Source: Bosea sp. AS-1 (GTDB taxonomy: Bacteria; Pseudomonadota; Alphaproteobacteria; Rhizobiales; Beijerinckiaceae). From it: 64,000 nt of DNA. The stretch is taken from the NCBI RefSeq assembly GCF_002220095.1, contig NZ_CP022372.1, positions 3,692,501-3,756,500 on the forward strand, read 5' to 3'. How positions within the stretch are numbered: the first letter of the stretch is position 1; every line of letters begins with the position of its first letter. A model generated the notes under the pieces. It was not told the origin of the DNA and did not search any database. It saw only the letters and a program-made list of their open reading frames with translations. The position numbers were made by a program, and so were the translations under genes. Positions 44,195 to 52,259 of the stretch are shown here, piece after piece.

Positions 44195-46369
44195 GTGAAG
44201 GCGCCTTTTGACCGTCGTGGGATCGAAAAACTGATCGGCGCGATGACGCTGAAAGAGAAGCTCGGGCAGCTCACGATGCTGAGTGGCGAGCTGGTCCAGA
44301 CGGGCCCCGCCTCCGCGCCGGTCACCTCCGCCGCTATCCAGAACGGCGAAGTCGGCAGCCTCCTGAACCTGGTCGGACCGGACCGCATCCGCGATGCTCA
44401 ACGGCATGCCGTCGAGGGCTCGCGCCTCAAGATCCCGCTCTTCTTCTCGCTGGATGTGCTCCACGGGTTGAGGACAATGTTTCCCATTCCCTTCGGGGAA
44501 TCGGCAGCCCTTGACCCGGCCTTGTGGGAAGCCACGGCCCGCGTCGCGGCGGAAGAATGCGGTGTCGAAGGCATCGACCTCACCTTCGCCCCGATGATCG
44601 ACATCGCGCGGGATCCACGCTGGGGCCGCACGCTCGAAGGACCCGGTGAAGACCCTCTCGTCGGCCAACGGCTCGCGCGGGCGAAGGTGCGTGGCTACCA
44701 GACCGCCAATCTCGCCTCGCCCATGGCGATCGCCGCGACCGCCAAGCATTTCGCCGGTTACGGAGCCGTCCAGGCCGGGCGCGAATACGCCTCTGTCGAC
44801 ATGTCGGAGCGGCTGCTGCACGAGGTCTACCTGCCGCCGTTCAAGGCGGCGGTCGAGGCCGGCGTGGCTTGCATCATGCCGGCCTTCATCGATCTCAACG
44901 GCACGCCGATGTCGATCAACAAGCGGCTCCTGCGCGGCCTGGTTCGCGAGCGCTGGGGCTTTGACGGGGTGATGGTCAGCGACTGGAGCTCTGTCGCCGA
45001 GTTGCTGGTACACGGCGTCGCGGCGGACCCGGCCGAGGCTGCGGCGCTTGCGCTGAACGCTGGCGTCGACATCGACATGATGGGCAAGGGAGCCTATTAC
45101 GACGGCCTGCCCGAGGCGCTCGACCGGGGCCTTGTCGACATGGCGACCATCGACGAGGCGGTGCGGCGCGTCCTGCTGCTCAAGCTGCGGCTAGGCCTGT
45201 TCGACGATCCCTATCGCCGTTGCGGTTCGCCAGAAGCCATCGCGGCCACCAAGGCCCAACCCGCGAGGCGCGCCCTGGCGCGCGAAGCCGCGCGCAAGTC
45301 GATCGTGCTCCTGACCCATGCCGAGGGCACGTTGCCGCTCAAGAAGAATTTGAAGTCGATCGCGGTCGTCGGCCCCTTCGGCCAAATCGTGGGCGGAAAC
45401 TCGGAACCGGATACCGTCGAGCGCATCTCCGAGCTGATCGACCAATTCAAGGCTGCGTTTCCCCAGGCCGCGATATCGGCCGCAACGGGAAGCGCCGTCG
45501 AACAGCCGAGCGAGAGCGGCCTCGACGCAGCGCTAAGAGATGCGCGGCAGAGCGATGTGATCGTGCTTTGCGTCGGTGAAAGGGTCGATATGGCGGGCGA
45601 GGCCAGCAGCCGCGCCTATCCCGGGCTGCCCCAGCCCCAGCAGGATCTGGCGCGTGCGATGCTGGAGACGGGCAAGCCGGTCGTCGTCCTGCTGTTCTCG
45701 GGGCGGCCACTGATCCTGCCGGATTGGCTGGTGGAGCGCGCCAAGGCGATCCTCGCCGTCTGGCATCCCGGCTCCGAGGGCGCCGGCGCCATCGTCGACC
45801 TGCTGAGCGGGGCGCATAATCCGAGCGGCAGGCTCACAATGTCGTGGCCGGCCGATGTCGGCCAGATCCCGATCTTCTTCGCAGAACGCCCGACGGGCCG
45901 CCCGCGGCTGGAGGAAGAGCATTTTTCCAGCAAGTACCTCGATATTCCGAATGACCCGCGCTTCGCGTTTGGCCATGGCCTGTCCTACGCCAGCTTCGCG
46001 ATGACCAATCCCCGCGCGACCAAGTGGACCATCACCGCGGAAGAGACCACGGAGATTCTGGTCGACGTCAGGAATACGGGGCCAATGGCCGGCGAACACA
46101 CGGTATTCCTGTTCATTCGCGACCTCGTCTCATCGATCACGCGGCCTTCGCTCGAGTTGAAGGACTTCGCCAAGGTCGCGCTCGCACCGGGGGAAATGAA
46201 AACGATGCGCTTCACCTTGTCTCCCGATCAGCTCAGCTTTCTCGGCCCCGATCTCGAGCCGACGCTCGAACCGGGCACCTTCGAAATCCTGGTCGGGCCG
46301 AGCGCCGACCTGGCGCGGCTGCAAACGCTCGAGCTGCGGGTACGTCCAGCCTCGATCGGGACGGCATAG
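44195..46369 (+). CDS. Glycoside hydrolase family 3 beta-glucosidase (BglX-like)
   Basis: A protein of about 724 residues from GTG 44195 (GGGGGAAG just upstream). It has the GH3 N-terminal barrel (AMTLKEKLGQLTM; LFFSLDVLHGLRTMFPIP; KHFAGYG with Lys184), the nucleophile Asp263 in VMVSDWSS, the GH3 C-terminal domain (KSIVLLTHAEGTLPLKKNLKSIAVVGPF) and a fibronectin-like tail. Such enzymes hydrolyse terminal beta-glucosides. Unlike E. coli BglX it has no evident signal peptide with this start, so a cytoplasmic location is likely. In-frame upstream ATGs exist at 44063 and 44162, but their extra residues are not family-like. Confidence 0.9.
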   Translation: MKAPFDRRGIEKLIGAMTLKEKLGQLTMLSGELVQTGPASAPVTSAAIQNGEVGSLLNLVGPDRIRDAQRHAVEGSRLKIPLFFSLDVLHGLRTMFPIPFGESAALDPALWEATARVAAEECGVEGIDLTFAPMIDIARDPRWGRTLEGPGEDPLVGQRLARAKVRGYQTANLASPMAIAATAKHFAGYGAVQAGREYASVDMSERLLHEVYLPPFKAAVEAGVACIMPAFIDLNGTPMSINKRLLRGLVRERWGFDGVMVSDWSSVAELLVHGVAADPAEAAALALNAGVDIDMMGKGAYYDGLPEALDRGLVDMATIDEAVRRVLLLKLRLGLFDDPYRRCGSPEAIAATKAQPARRALAREAARKSIVLLTHAEGTLPLKKNLKSIAVVGPFGQIVGGNSEPDTVERISELIDQFKAAFPQAAISAATGSAVEQPSESGLDAALRDARQSDVIVLCVGERVDMAGEASSRAYPGLPQPQQDLARAMLETGKPVVVLLFSGRPLILPDWLVERAKAILAVWHPGSEGAGAIVDLLSGAHNPSGRLTMSWPADVGQIPIFFAERPTGRPRLEEEHFSSKYLDIPNDPRFAFGHGLSYASFAMTNPRATKWTITAEETTEILVDVRNTGPMAGEHTVFLFIRDLVSSITRPSLELKDFAKVALAPGEMKTMRFTLSPDQLSFLGPDLEPTLEPGTFEILVGPSADLARLQTLELRVRPASIGTA

Positions 46370-46431
46370 GCCCATATATGAGCAACAGATGGCCTGACGC
46401 ATGAGCGCCGCGCCGCCCCTCGAGCGCTCCG

Positions 46432-48252
46432 ATGGATAACCCTTCCGCACGGCCTGCAACCGCTTCGATGCTGGATGTTCCGGCGAGCGGCGTCCTGCAC
46501 CAGCTCTGGCTCCTGATCAAGGCGATGGGCTCGTCGCCGCGGCGCGACGCCCTCCTGTTCCTGCCCGTCGGCAGCGTGGTCGTGATTGCGACCAACGCGG
46601 TGTTTCAGATCCGGCTGAACAACTGGCAGGGCGCGCTCTACGACGCTCTCCAGAACCGTGACCTCGGAGCTTTCGGCCACCAGCTCCTGGTATTCCTGTC
46701 GATCATCGCCGTCCTGCTGCTGCTCGTCGTCGCCCAGGCCTGGCTCACGGAGGTCGGCAAGGTGAGGCTGCGGGGCTGGCTGACCCGGGACCTGCTCGAC
46801 GAATGGCTGAAGCCCAAGCGGGCCTATCTGCTCGCCTTCGCCGGCGAAGCCGGCGTCAATCCCGACCAGCGCATCCATGAAGACGCCCGCCACCTGACCG
46901 AGCTTTCGGTCGATCTCGGCAACGGTCTGTTGCAGGCCTCGCTGATGCTCCTGAGCTTCATCGGGGTGCTTTGGATCCTCTCGGAGCAGGTCGTCTTCAA
47001 TTTCGGGCATGGCAACGTCACCATCCCCGGCTACATGGTCTGGTGCGCGATCGCCTATGCGGCGATCGGGTCCTGGCTGGCGTGGCGCGTCGGCCGGCCG
47101 CTGATCGATCTGAATGCCGAGCGCTATGCGCGCGAGGCCGATTTCAGGGTGGCCCTGATCAGGGTCGCCGAACGGTCGGAAGCGATCGTGCTCTACCAGG
47201 GCGAAAGCGACGAGCGCAGCCATCTCGACCAGACCTTTCACAAGGTCCAGTCCCTGGCGCGCCAGCTCGCCAGCGGCATCGTCTCGCTGACCTGGGTCAC
47301 GTCGGGCCATGGCTGGCTCGCCATGGCAGCGCCCTTCGTCATCGCGTCGCCCGGCTATTTCGGCGGCCAGCTCACCCTTGGATCGCTGATGATCGCGGTC
47401 GGCGCGTTCAACCAGGTCCAGTACGCCCTGCGCTGGTTCGTCGACAACTTCTCGAAGATCGCGGATTGGCGGGCGACGCTGCTGCGGATCATGGCCCTGC
47501 GCGACAAGCTTCAGCATATCGAGCAGCTGCATGGCGACCAGCACCGGATCACCTTCTACGAAGCTCCGTCCGACTCCCTGATCCTGGAAGATGTGGAGGC
47601 CTACCTGCCGGGATCGCTGGTCGAGTGCGCCGCCCTGGAGGATCACAAGATCGAGCTGAAAACCGGCGAGCATGTCCTGATCGAGGGCGACAGCGCGGCC
47701 GCCAAGACGACGATGTTCATGAGCCTGGCCGGTCTCTGGCCCTGGGGCGACGGCCGCATCGGCCTGCCGCCGCGGGCGGATATGCTGTTCCTGCCGGAGC
47801 GCCCGTATTTTCCGATCGGCACGTTGAGAGTCGCCCTCGCCTATCCGGCCGACGCCCCCGACTACACCGACGAGCACTATGCGGATGCGCTCAGTTCGGT
47901 CGGCCTCGACCGTCTCGTGGAGGACCTCGACCGTGAAATCGACTGGGACAGGCGCCTGTCGCTCGAAGAGCAGCAGACCCTCGGTTTCGCCCGCGTCTTC
48001 CTGCACGCGCCGCGCTGGGTCTTTCTCAACGATTCACTGGGCGCGGTGTCCGAAAAACATCGCGCCGCGCTGATGGCTGCCTTTGCGGCAAAGCTCGGCA
48101 GATGCACCATCGTCAGCACCGACAGTGATATCGGCCGTCACTTCTTCAAGCGCACGATCCATCTCAAGCACGCCCAGCGCAGCAAATCCGGGAGAACGGC
48201 GTCGGGCAAGCCGGGGGCGCCAGCCGATCGCGTAGCTCCCAATCCAAGCTGA
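46432..48252 (+). CDS. SbmA/YddA-type ABC protein with degenerate ATPase motifs
   Basis: A 606-residue fused permease-NBD protein. The N-terminal ~330 residues match the ABC_membrane_2 family (RLNNWQGALYDALQNRDLGAFGHQLL; RLRGWLTRDLLDEWLKPKRAYLLAF; LNAERYAREADFRVALIRVAERSEAIVLYQGE). The NBD has an eroded Walker A, GDSAAAKTT (residues 419-427), where family members have GxSGSGKST. The signature is LSLEEQQ (509-515) instead of LSxGEQQ. At Walker B, FLND has Asn533-Asp534 where Asp-Glu is expected. The conserved lysine is kept. Membrane parts look intact. Transport substrate is unknown; ATP hydrolysis is doubtful. It lies 62 bases after the GH3 gene. Confidence 0.85.
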   Translation: MDNPSARPATASMLDVPASGVLHQLWLLIKAMGSSPRRDALLFLPVGSVVVIATNAVFQIRLNNWQGALYDALQNRDLGAFGHQLLVFLSIIAVLLLLVVAQAWLTEVGKVRLRGWLTRDLLDEWLKPKRAYLLAFAGEAGVNPDQRIHEDARHLTELSVDLGNGLLQASLMLLSFIGVLWILSEQVVFNFGHGNVTIPGYMVWCAIAYAAIGSWLAWRVGRPLIDLNAERYAREADFRVALIRVAERSEAIVLYQGESDERSHLDQTFHKVQSLARQLASGIVSLTWVTSGHGWLAMAAPFVIASPGYFGGQLTLGSLMIAVGAFNQVQYALRWFVDNFSKIADWRATLLRIMALRDKLQHIEQLHGDQHRITFYEAPSDSLILEDVEAYLPGSLVECAALEDHKIELKTGEHVLIEGDSAAAKTTMFMSLAGLWPWGDGRIGLPPRADMLFLPERPYFPIGTLRVALAYPADAPDYTDEHYADALSSVGLDRLVEDLDREIDWDRRLSLEEQQTLGFARVFLHAPRWVFLNDSLGAVSEKHRAALMAAFAAKLGRCTIVSTDSDIGRHFFKRTIHLKHAQRSKSGRTASGKPGAPADRVAPNPS

Positions 48253-48260
48253 AGAACAAC

Positions 48261-48275
48261 GCGGCGTCGCGCCGC
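48261..48275. terminator. Stem-loop between convergent ABC and IclR genes
   Basis: GCGGCG-TCG-CGCCGC is a perfect 6-bp stem with a 3-base loop in the 29-bp gap between the convergent ABC-protein and IclR genes. No T-run follows, so a terminator role is a positional inference. Confidence 0.35.
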
Positions 48276-48281
48276 GGCGAG

Positions 48282-49139
48282 TCACGCCCGCGGCTTTATC
48301 AGGCCGAAATCCCGAACAGTTGCAGATCTGGCGCGCCAGCCGAGCTTGTCTTCGATACGGCGTGCGGCCGCCTTGACCGCCTCGACGAAATGCGAGCGGT
48401 CCTCGGTCACACGGAACTCCGGCAGCACGATCGAGATCGTGATCGGGCAATGCCCGTCGGGATCCAGGACCGGAGCAGCGATGCAAGCCACGGCGAAATC
48501 CGACTCGCCCGCCTGGATCGCGACACCGGCAGCTAGCGCCTCCCGCGCCTGATCGACCAACTCCGCGGCATCCGTGACGGCGCGCCCCGTCGGCGACGTC
48601 TTGGCCCCCTCGCGGAACAGGACGGCCTGCTCGGCCCGATCCATCCCCGCGACGAGAAGGCGGCCGGATGCCGTCCAGTTCAGCGGCACGCGCGTACCGA
48701 CGCGGGAGGTCACGTTGAAGTGGCCGGGCCCCTCCGCCATCGCCTCGACGACCATCATATTGCCGTCACGGCCGCAGACTTGGACGGTTTCACCGACCTC
48801 GCGCGCAAGCGTGTGCATCTCGTGCGTGGCGACGGTGACGATCTCGAGGTCCCGGGCGTAGGCCAGGCCGTAATGGTAGAGCTTCGGGCCGAGCCAGACG
48901 CCGCCATCGCTGGCCTTGGCCAGGAGGCCCTTGTCGAGCAGATCCTCGACGATGGTGTAGATGGTCGAGAGCGGCGCGCCGATCGCCCGCGCGATCTCGT
49001 AGGCCGTCGATGCACGCCCCGCTTGCTGGAGGTGATCGAGGACCTGAACGGCCCGGTCGAGCCCGCTGACGCGCGAGCGAGGCGGCGCAGGCTTCCGGGC
49101 GTCGCCCACCGCCTGCTTCGCTTGCGTCACATCCTTCAT
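48282..49139 (-). CDS. IclR-family transcriptional regulator
   Basis: About 285 residues. The N-terminal winged HTH is RVSGLDRAVQVLDHLQQAGRASTAYEIARAIGAPLSTIYTIVEDLLDKGLLAKASDGG and the C-terminal IclR effector domain contains LNWTASGRLLVAGMD and GVAIQAGESDFAVACIAAPVLDPDGHCPITISIVLPEFR. The start ATG 49139 is one option; a TTG at 49166 with an upstream AAAGGA is another. It is the downstream neighbour of the deacetylase and importer genes on the same strand and may regulate that operon. Confidence 0.92.
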   Translation of the reverse strand: MKDVTQAKQAVGDARKPAPPRSRVSGLDRAVQVLDHLQQAGRASTAYEIARAIGAPLSTIYTIVEDLLDKGLLAKASDGGVWLGPKLYHYGLAYARDLEIVTVATHEMHTLAREVGETVQVCGRDGNMMVVEAMAEGPGHFNVTSRVGTRVPLNWTASGRLLVAGMDRAEQAVLFREGAKTSPTGRAVTDAAELVDQAREALAAGVAIQAGESDFAVACIAAPVLDPDGHCPITISIVLPEFRVTEDRSHFVEAVKAAARRIEDKLGWRARSATVRDFGLIKPRA

Positions 49140-49223
49140 GGCCGTGCTTCTATCGGTGTCCTGCAAACGGATTCCGTCCTTTCAGCTCGCCGTTTCCCGC
49201 CACAGCGGCCGCAGCCATCGGCA

Positions 49224-50432
49224 TCAGCGCCAGGAGAGCCCGTGGCTGTGTCGCACGAGCCGGCGCGGCCGCGGCACATAGCGGCTCGCCGCAATCGCCT
49301 CGGTGCCGATCACCGCATAGCGCGGCTCGAAAAGCCGCGTCAGGCGCGAGACGTCGCCATTGGAATCGGTTGCCTCGAGATCGCCGTCTACGAGGTCGAA
49401 GACAGTGAAATCGGCGCGCTGGCCGACAGCAAGCCGGTCCGCCATCGACAGCTTGATGACCGAGGCAGGCGCATGCGTCACCGCCTCGAGCACGTTCTCG
49501 AAGGGCATGCCGACCGAAAGCAGCTTCGACATGGTGGTCGCCAAGTCCCAGACCGGGAAGTTCATGCAGCGATTGTGCAGATCGGTCGAGATCGAGAACG
49601 GCATCAATCCGCGCTGGATCGCGGCTTCGGCTACCTTGAAGGAGAAGGAGGCACCGCCATGGCCGATGTCGAGCCGCACGCCCTCGGCCGCGCAGCGCTC
49701 GGCCAGCGTGAACAGGTCCTCGTCCTCCATGATGCTCGATCCGGCCTTGCCGTTGAAGCAGTGGGTGACGACGTCGCCCGGCCCCAGGATCTCCAGCACC
49801 TCGTCATAGAGGGCGGGCGGCTCGCCGACATGCACCATCATCGGCAGCTTCAGGATCTTGGCGATCTTCTTGCCGAGCTTGACCGGGGTGACGCCCCAGG
49901 AGCCGGTGATGACATGGCTGGCGCGGACCTTGATCCCGACGATGTGCTCGCTGTTCTCGGCATAGCATTCGAGGATGCGATCGAGGTCGATATCCTTGAT
50001 GTCGCGCAGTTCCGGAACGCGGTTGCAGGCCACCAGCCCGATCGAGCCGAGATTGAGGAAGGCCTTGATGCGCTCGCGAGCCGGCTCGATGATGTATTCG
50101 CGAAAGCCGTGGAAATTCGCCTCGCCGGCCGAGCCGGCATCGACGAGGGTGGTAACGCCCCGCTCTGCGCCGCATTCGCGCGGGCGCAGGGAGATGTCGG
50201 TGCCTCCGTGCCAGATATGGACGTGGAGGTCGACCCAGCCCGGCGAAACGAAGGCGCCGCCGAGATCGATGCGCGTCGCATCAGCCGGCGCGGACAGCCC
50301 CGGGCTTACGGCGGCGACTTTTCCCTGCGCATCGACGAGAACGTCGCTGTTGCCGCTCGGCATGCCGGGCCCGAAGGCGACGAGCTTGGCGTTGGCGAGC
50401 AGCAACGGCTTGCCGGAGGATGCGGACGTCAT
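49224..50432 (-). CDS. Amidohydrolase/deacetylase-family metallohydrolase
   Basis: A 402-residue dihydroorotase-like TIM-barrel enzyme. HVH (His70, His72) begins the binuclear site, Lys168 in VGIKVRAS is the likely carboxylated lysine, His201 (VHVGEPP) and His224 (THCFNGK) complete the metal ligands and the Asp of ISTDLH is the general base. This subgroup deacetylates N-acyl or O-acyl substrates and is typically found next to SelA-like PLP ammonia-lyases, as here. The natural substrate is not predictable. It lies between the DppC-type permease and the IclR gene. Confidence 0.88.
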   Translation of the reverse strand: MTSASSGKPLLLANAKLVAFGPGMPSGNSDVLVDAQGKVAAVSPGLSAPADATRIDLGGAFVSPGWVDLHVHIWHGGTDISLRPRECGAERGVTTLVDAGSAGEANFHGFREYIIEPARERIKAFLNLGSIGLVACNRVPELRDIKDIDLDRILECYAENSEHIVGIKVRASHVITGSWGVTPVKLGKKIAKILKLPMMVHVGEPPALYDEVLEILGPGDVVTHCFNGKAGSSIMEDEDLFTLAERCAAEGVRLDIGHGGASFSFKVAEAAIQRGLMPFSISTDLHNRCMNFPVWDLATTMSKLLSVGMPFENVLEAVTHAPASVIKLSMADRLAVGQRADFTVFDLVDGDLEATDSNGDVSRLTRLFEPRYAVIGTEAIAASRYVPRPRRLVRHSHGLSWR

Positions 50433-50433
50433 C

Positions 50434-51306
50434 TCAGAGATCCTTGCGCAGGCGCGGGTCGAGCATGTCGCGCAAGCCGTCGCCGAGCATCTGCAGCGAC
50501 AGCACGGCGAGCACGATCGCGAAGCCGGGGAAATAGGTCATCCAGTCGGCCTGGCCGATATATTGGCGCCCGGCCGCGATCATCGTCCCCCAGGTCGGAA
50601 TCTCGGGGCTGACACCGAGGCCGAGAAAAGAGAGTCCCGCCTCGGCCAGCATGGCGCTGGCGAAGATGAAGGTGGCCTGCACGGAGATCGGCGAGACAAG
50701 ATTGAGAAGCACATGCCGGGTCATGATGCGGAAGGTGGTGTTGCCGAAGGCGCGCGCCGCCTCGACATAGGGCAGTTCGCGGGTGACCAGGGTCGCGGCC
50801 CTGACGATCCGGGCCAGGCGCGGCGCGTAGACGATCGAGAGCGCGACGATCACGGTGATCAGCGAAGGGCCGAGCGCAGCGACGAGCGCGATGGCGAGCA
50901 AGATGTCCGGGAAGGCCATCATCGCGTCGATCAACCGCGCGATCGGCGTGTCGAGCCGCTTGAAGAACCCGGCCAGCAGGCCGAGCGTCACGCCGATGAG
51001 GCTCGACAGCACCACGACGGCGGCACCGACGGAGAGCGAGAGGCGGCCCGCATAAAGCATGCGCGAGAAGATGTCGCGACCGAACTCGTCGGTGCCGAAC
51101 CAGTAGGTCGCGGAGGGCGGCTTCAATCGGTTGACGATCGAGAGCTTGCCCGGCGCATAGGGGGCGAGCAGCGGCGCGAAGGCTGCAAGCAGCACGAACA
51201 GCGCCAGGATGACGAGGCCGGCGGCTACGGTCCGCCGGCGCAGGAGCTGCCGGAAGAAGCGCACCGTGGGGTGCGAGCGCGGCGTTGCGAGGCTGAGGTC
51301 GCTCAT
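50434..51306 (-). CDS. ABC transporter permease, DppC type
   Basis: A 290-residue permease with the OppC-like N-terminus (FRQLLRRRTVAAGLVILALFVLLAAFAPLLAPYAPGKLSIVNRLKPPSATYWFGTDEFGRDIFSRM) and the EAA region YVEAARAFGNTTFRIMTRHVLLNLVSP. Its ATG shares one base with the stop of the DppB-type gene. The deacetylase gene starts two bases after its stop. There is no ATPase gene in the module. Confidence 0.94.
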   Translation of the reverse strand: MSDLSLATPRSHPTVRFFRQLLRRRTVAAGLVILALFVLLAAFAPLLAPYAPGKLSIVNRLKPPSATYWFGTDEFGRDIFSRMLYAGRLSLSVGAAVVVLSSLIGVTLGLLAGFFKRLDTPIARLIDAMMAFPDILLAIALVAALGPSLITVIVALSIVYAPRLARIVRAATLVTRELPYVEAARAFGNTTFRIMTRHVLLNLVSPISVQATFIFASAMLAEAGLSFLGLGVSPEIPTWGTMIAAGRQYIGQADWMTYFPGFAIVLAVLSLQMLGDGLRDMLDPRLRKDL

Positions 51307-52247
51307 CAGTAGCGCACCCTGGGATCGATCGCGAGGTAGAGCATGTCGATCGCGAAATTGATCAGCACATAGAGGCCCGCCACGATGAGCAGCGCACCCT
51401 GGATGACGGGATAGTCGCGCCGCAGCACCGCCGAAACGACGAGGTTGCCGACACCGGGCAGCCCGAAGACGGTTTCGGTCACCACCGCGCCCGAGATCAG
51501 CACCGCGGCCGTCAGTCCGATGACCGTCAGGATCGGGATCAGCGCGTTCTTCAACGCATGGCCGACGACAACGCGCCGCTCGCTCAGGCCCTTGGCACGG
51601 GCCGTGCGAACATAGTCGTCCTCGAGCACGTCGAGCATCGATGCGCGGGTGAAGCGCAGGATCAGCGCCGAGGAGACGAGACCGAGCGCGACCGCAGGAA
51701 GAACGAGATGACGCATCCGCTCGATGAAGCCGGCATCGGGCCCGCCATAGCCGGAAACCGGCAGGATCTGGAGGCGGACGGCGAAGACCTGCATCAGGAT
51801 CAGACCCAGCCAGAAGCCCGGGATGCTGGCCGCGAACATGGCGAGTGCCGTCGCCACCTGGTCGACGACAGAACCGCGCCGGTAGGCGGAATAGATGCCG
51901 ATCGGCAGGGCGATCACGCTGGCGATGGCGAGCGACATCAAGGTCAGGAAGAAGGTCGGCTCGGCACGCTCCAGCAGCGCCGAACCGACCGGCATATTGA
52001 GGAAGATCGACTGCCCGAGATCACCCCGCAGCAGCTGGGCGAAATAGAGCAGGTATTGCGTCAGGATCGAATGATCGAGGCCGAGGCGGCTACGCAGCTG
52101 CGCGACGTCCTGGGACGTGGCGTCCGGTCCCAGCATGACGGCGGCCGGATCGCCCGGCGTGACCCGGACGATGACGAAGACGATGGTGACGACGAGCGCC
52201 ATCACCAGGACCATGCCGACGATGCGCTGGATGATGTACCGTAGCAT
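51306..52247 (-). CDS. ABC transporter permease, DppB type
   Basis: A 313-residue permease starting MLRYIIQRIVGMVLVMALVVTIVFVIVRVTPGDPAAVMLG, with the EAA-loop segment YVRTARAKGLSERRVVVGHALKNALIPILTVIGL. It forms the channel with the next DppC-type gene. The upstream binding-protein gene ends 12 bases before its start, so they are co-transcribed. Confidence 0.94.
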   Translation of the reverse strand: MLRYIIQRIVGMVLVMALVVTIVFVIVRVTPGDPAAVMLGPDATSQDVAQLRSRLGLDHSILTQYLLYFAQLLRGDLGQSIFLNMPVGSALLERAEPTFFLTLMSLAIASVIALPIGIYSAYRRGSVVDQVATALAMFAASIPGFWLGLILMQVFAVRLQILPVSGYGGPDAGFIERMRHLVLPAVALGLVSSALILRFTRASMLDVLEDDYVRTARAKGLSERRVVVGHALKNALIPILTVIGLTAAVLISGAVVTETVFGLPGVGNLVVSAVLRRDYPVIQGALLIVAGLYVLINFAIDMLYLAIDPRVRY

Positions 52248-52259
52248 CCGCCCCTGCCC

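Noticed and set aside
46228..48006. A 592-codon minus-strand frame opposite the ABC protein
   Set aside because: The plus-strand frame shows the ABC_membrane_2 and NBD patterns; the minus-strand frame has none.
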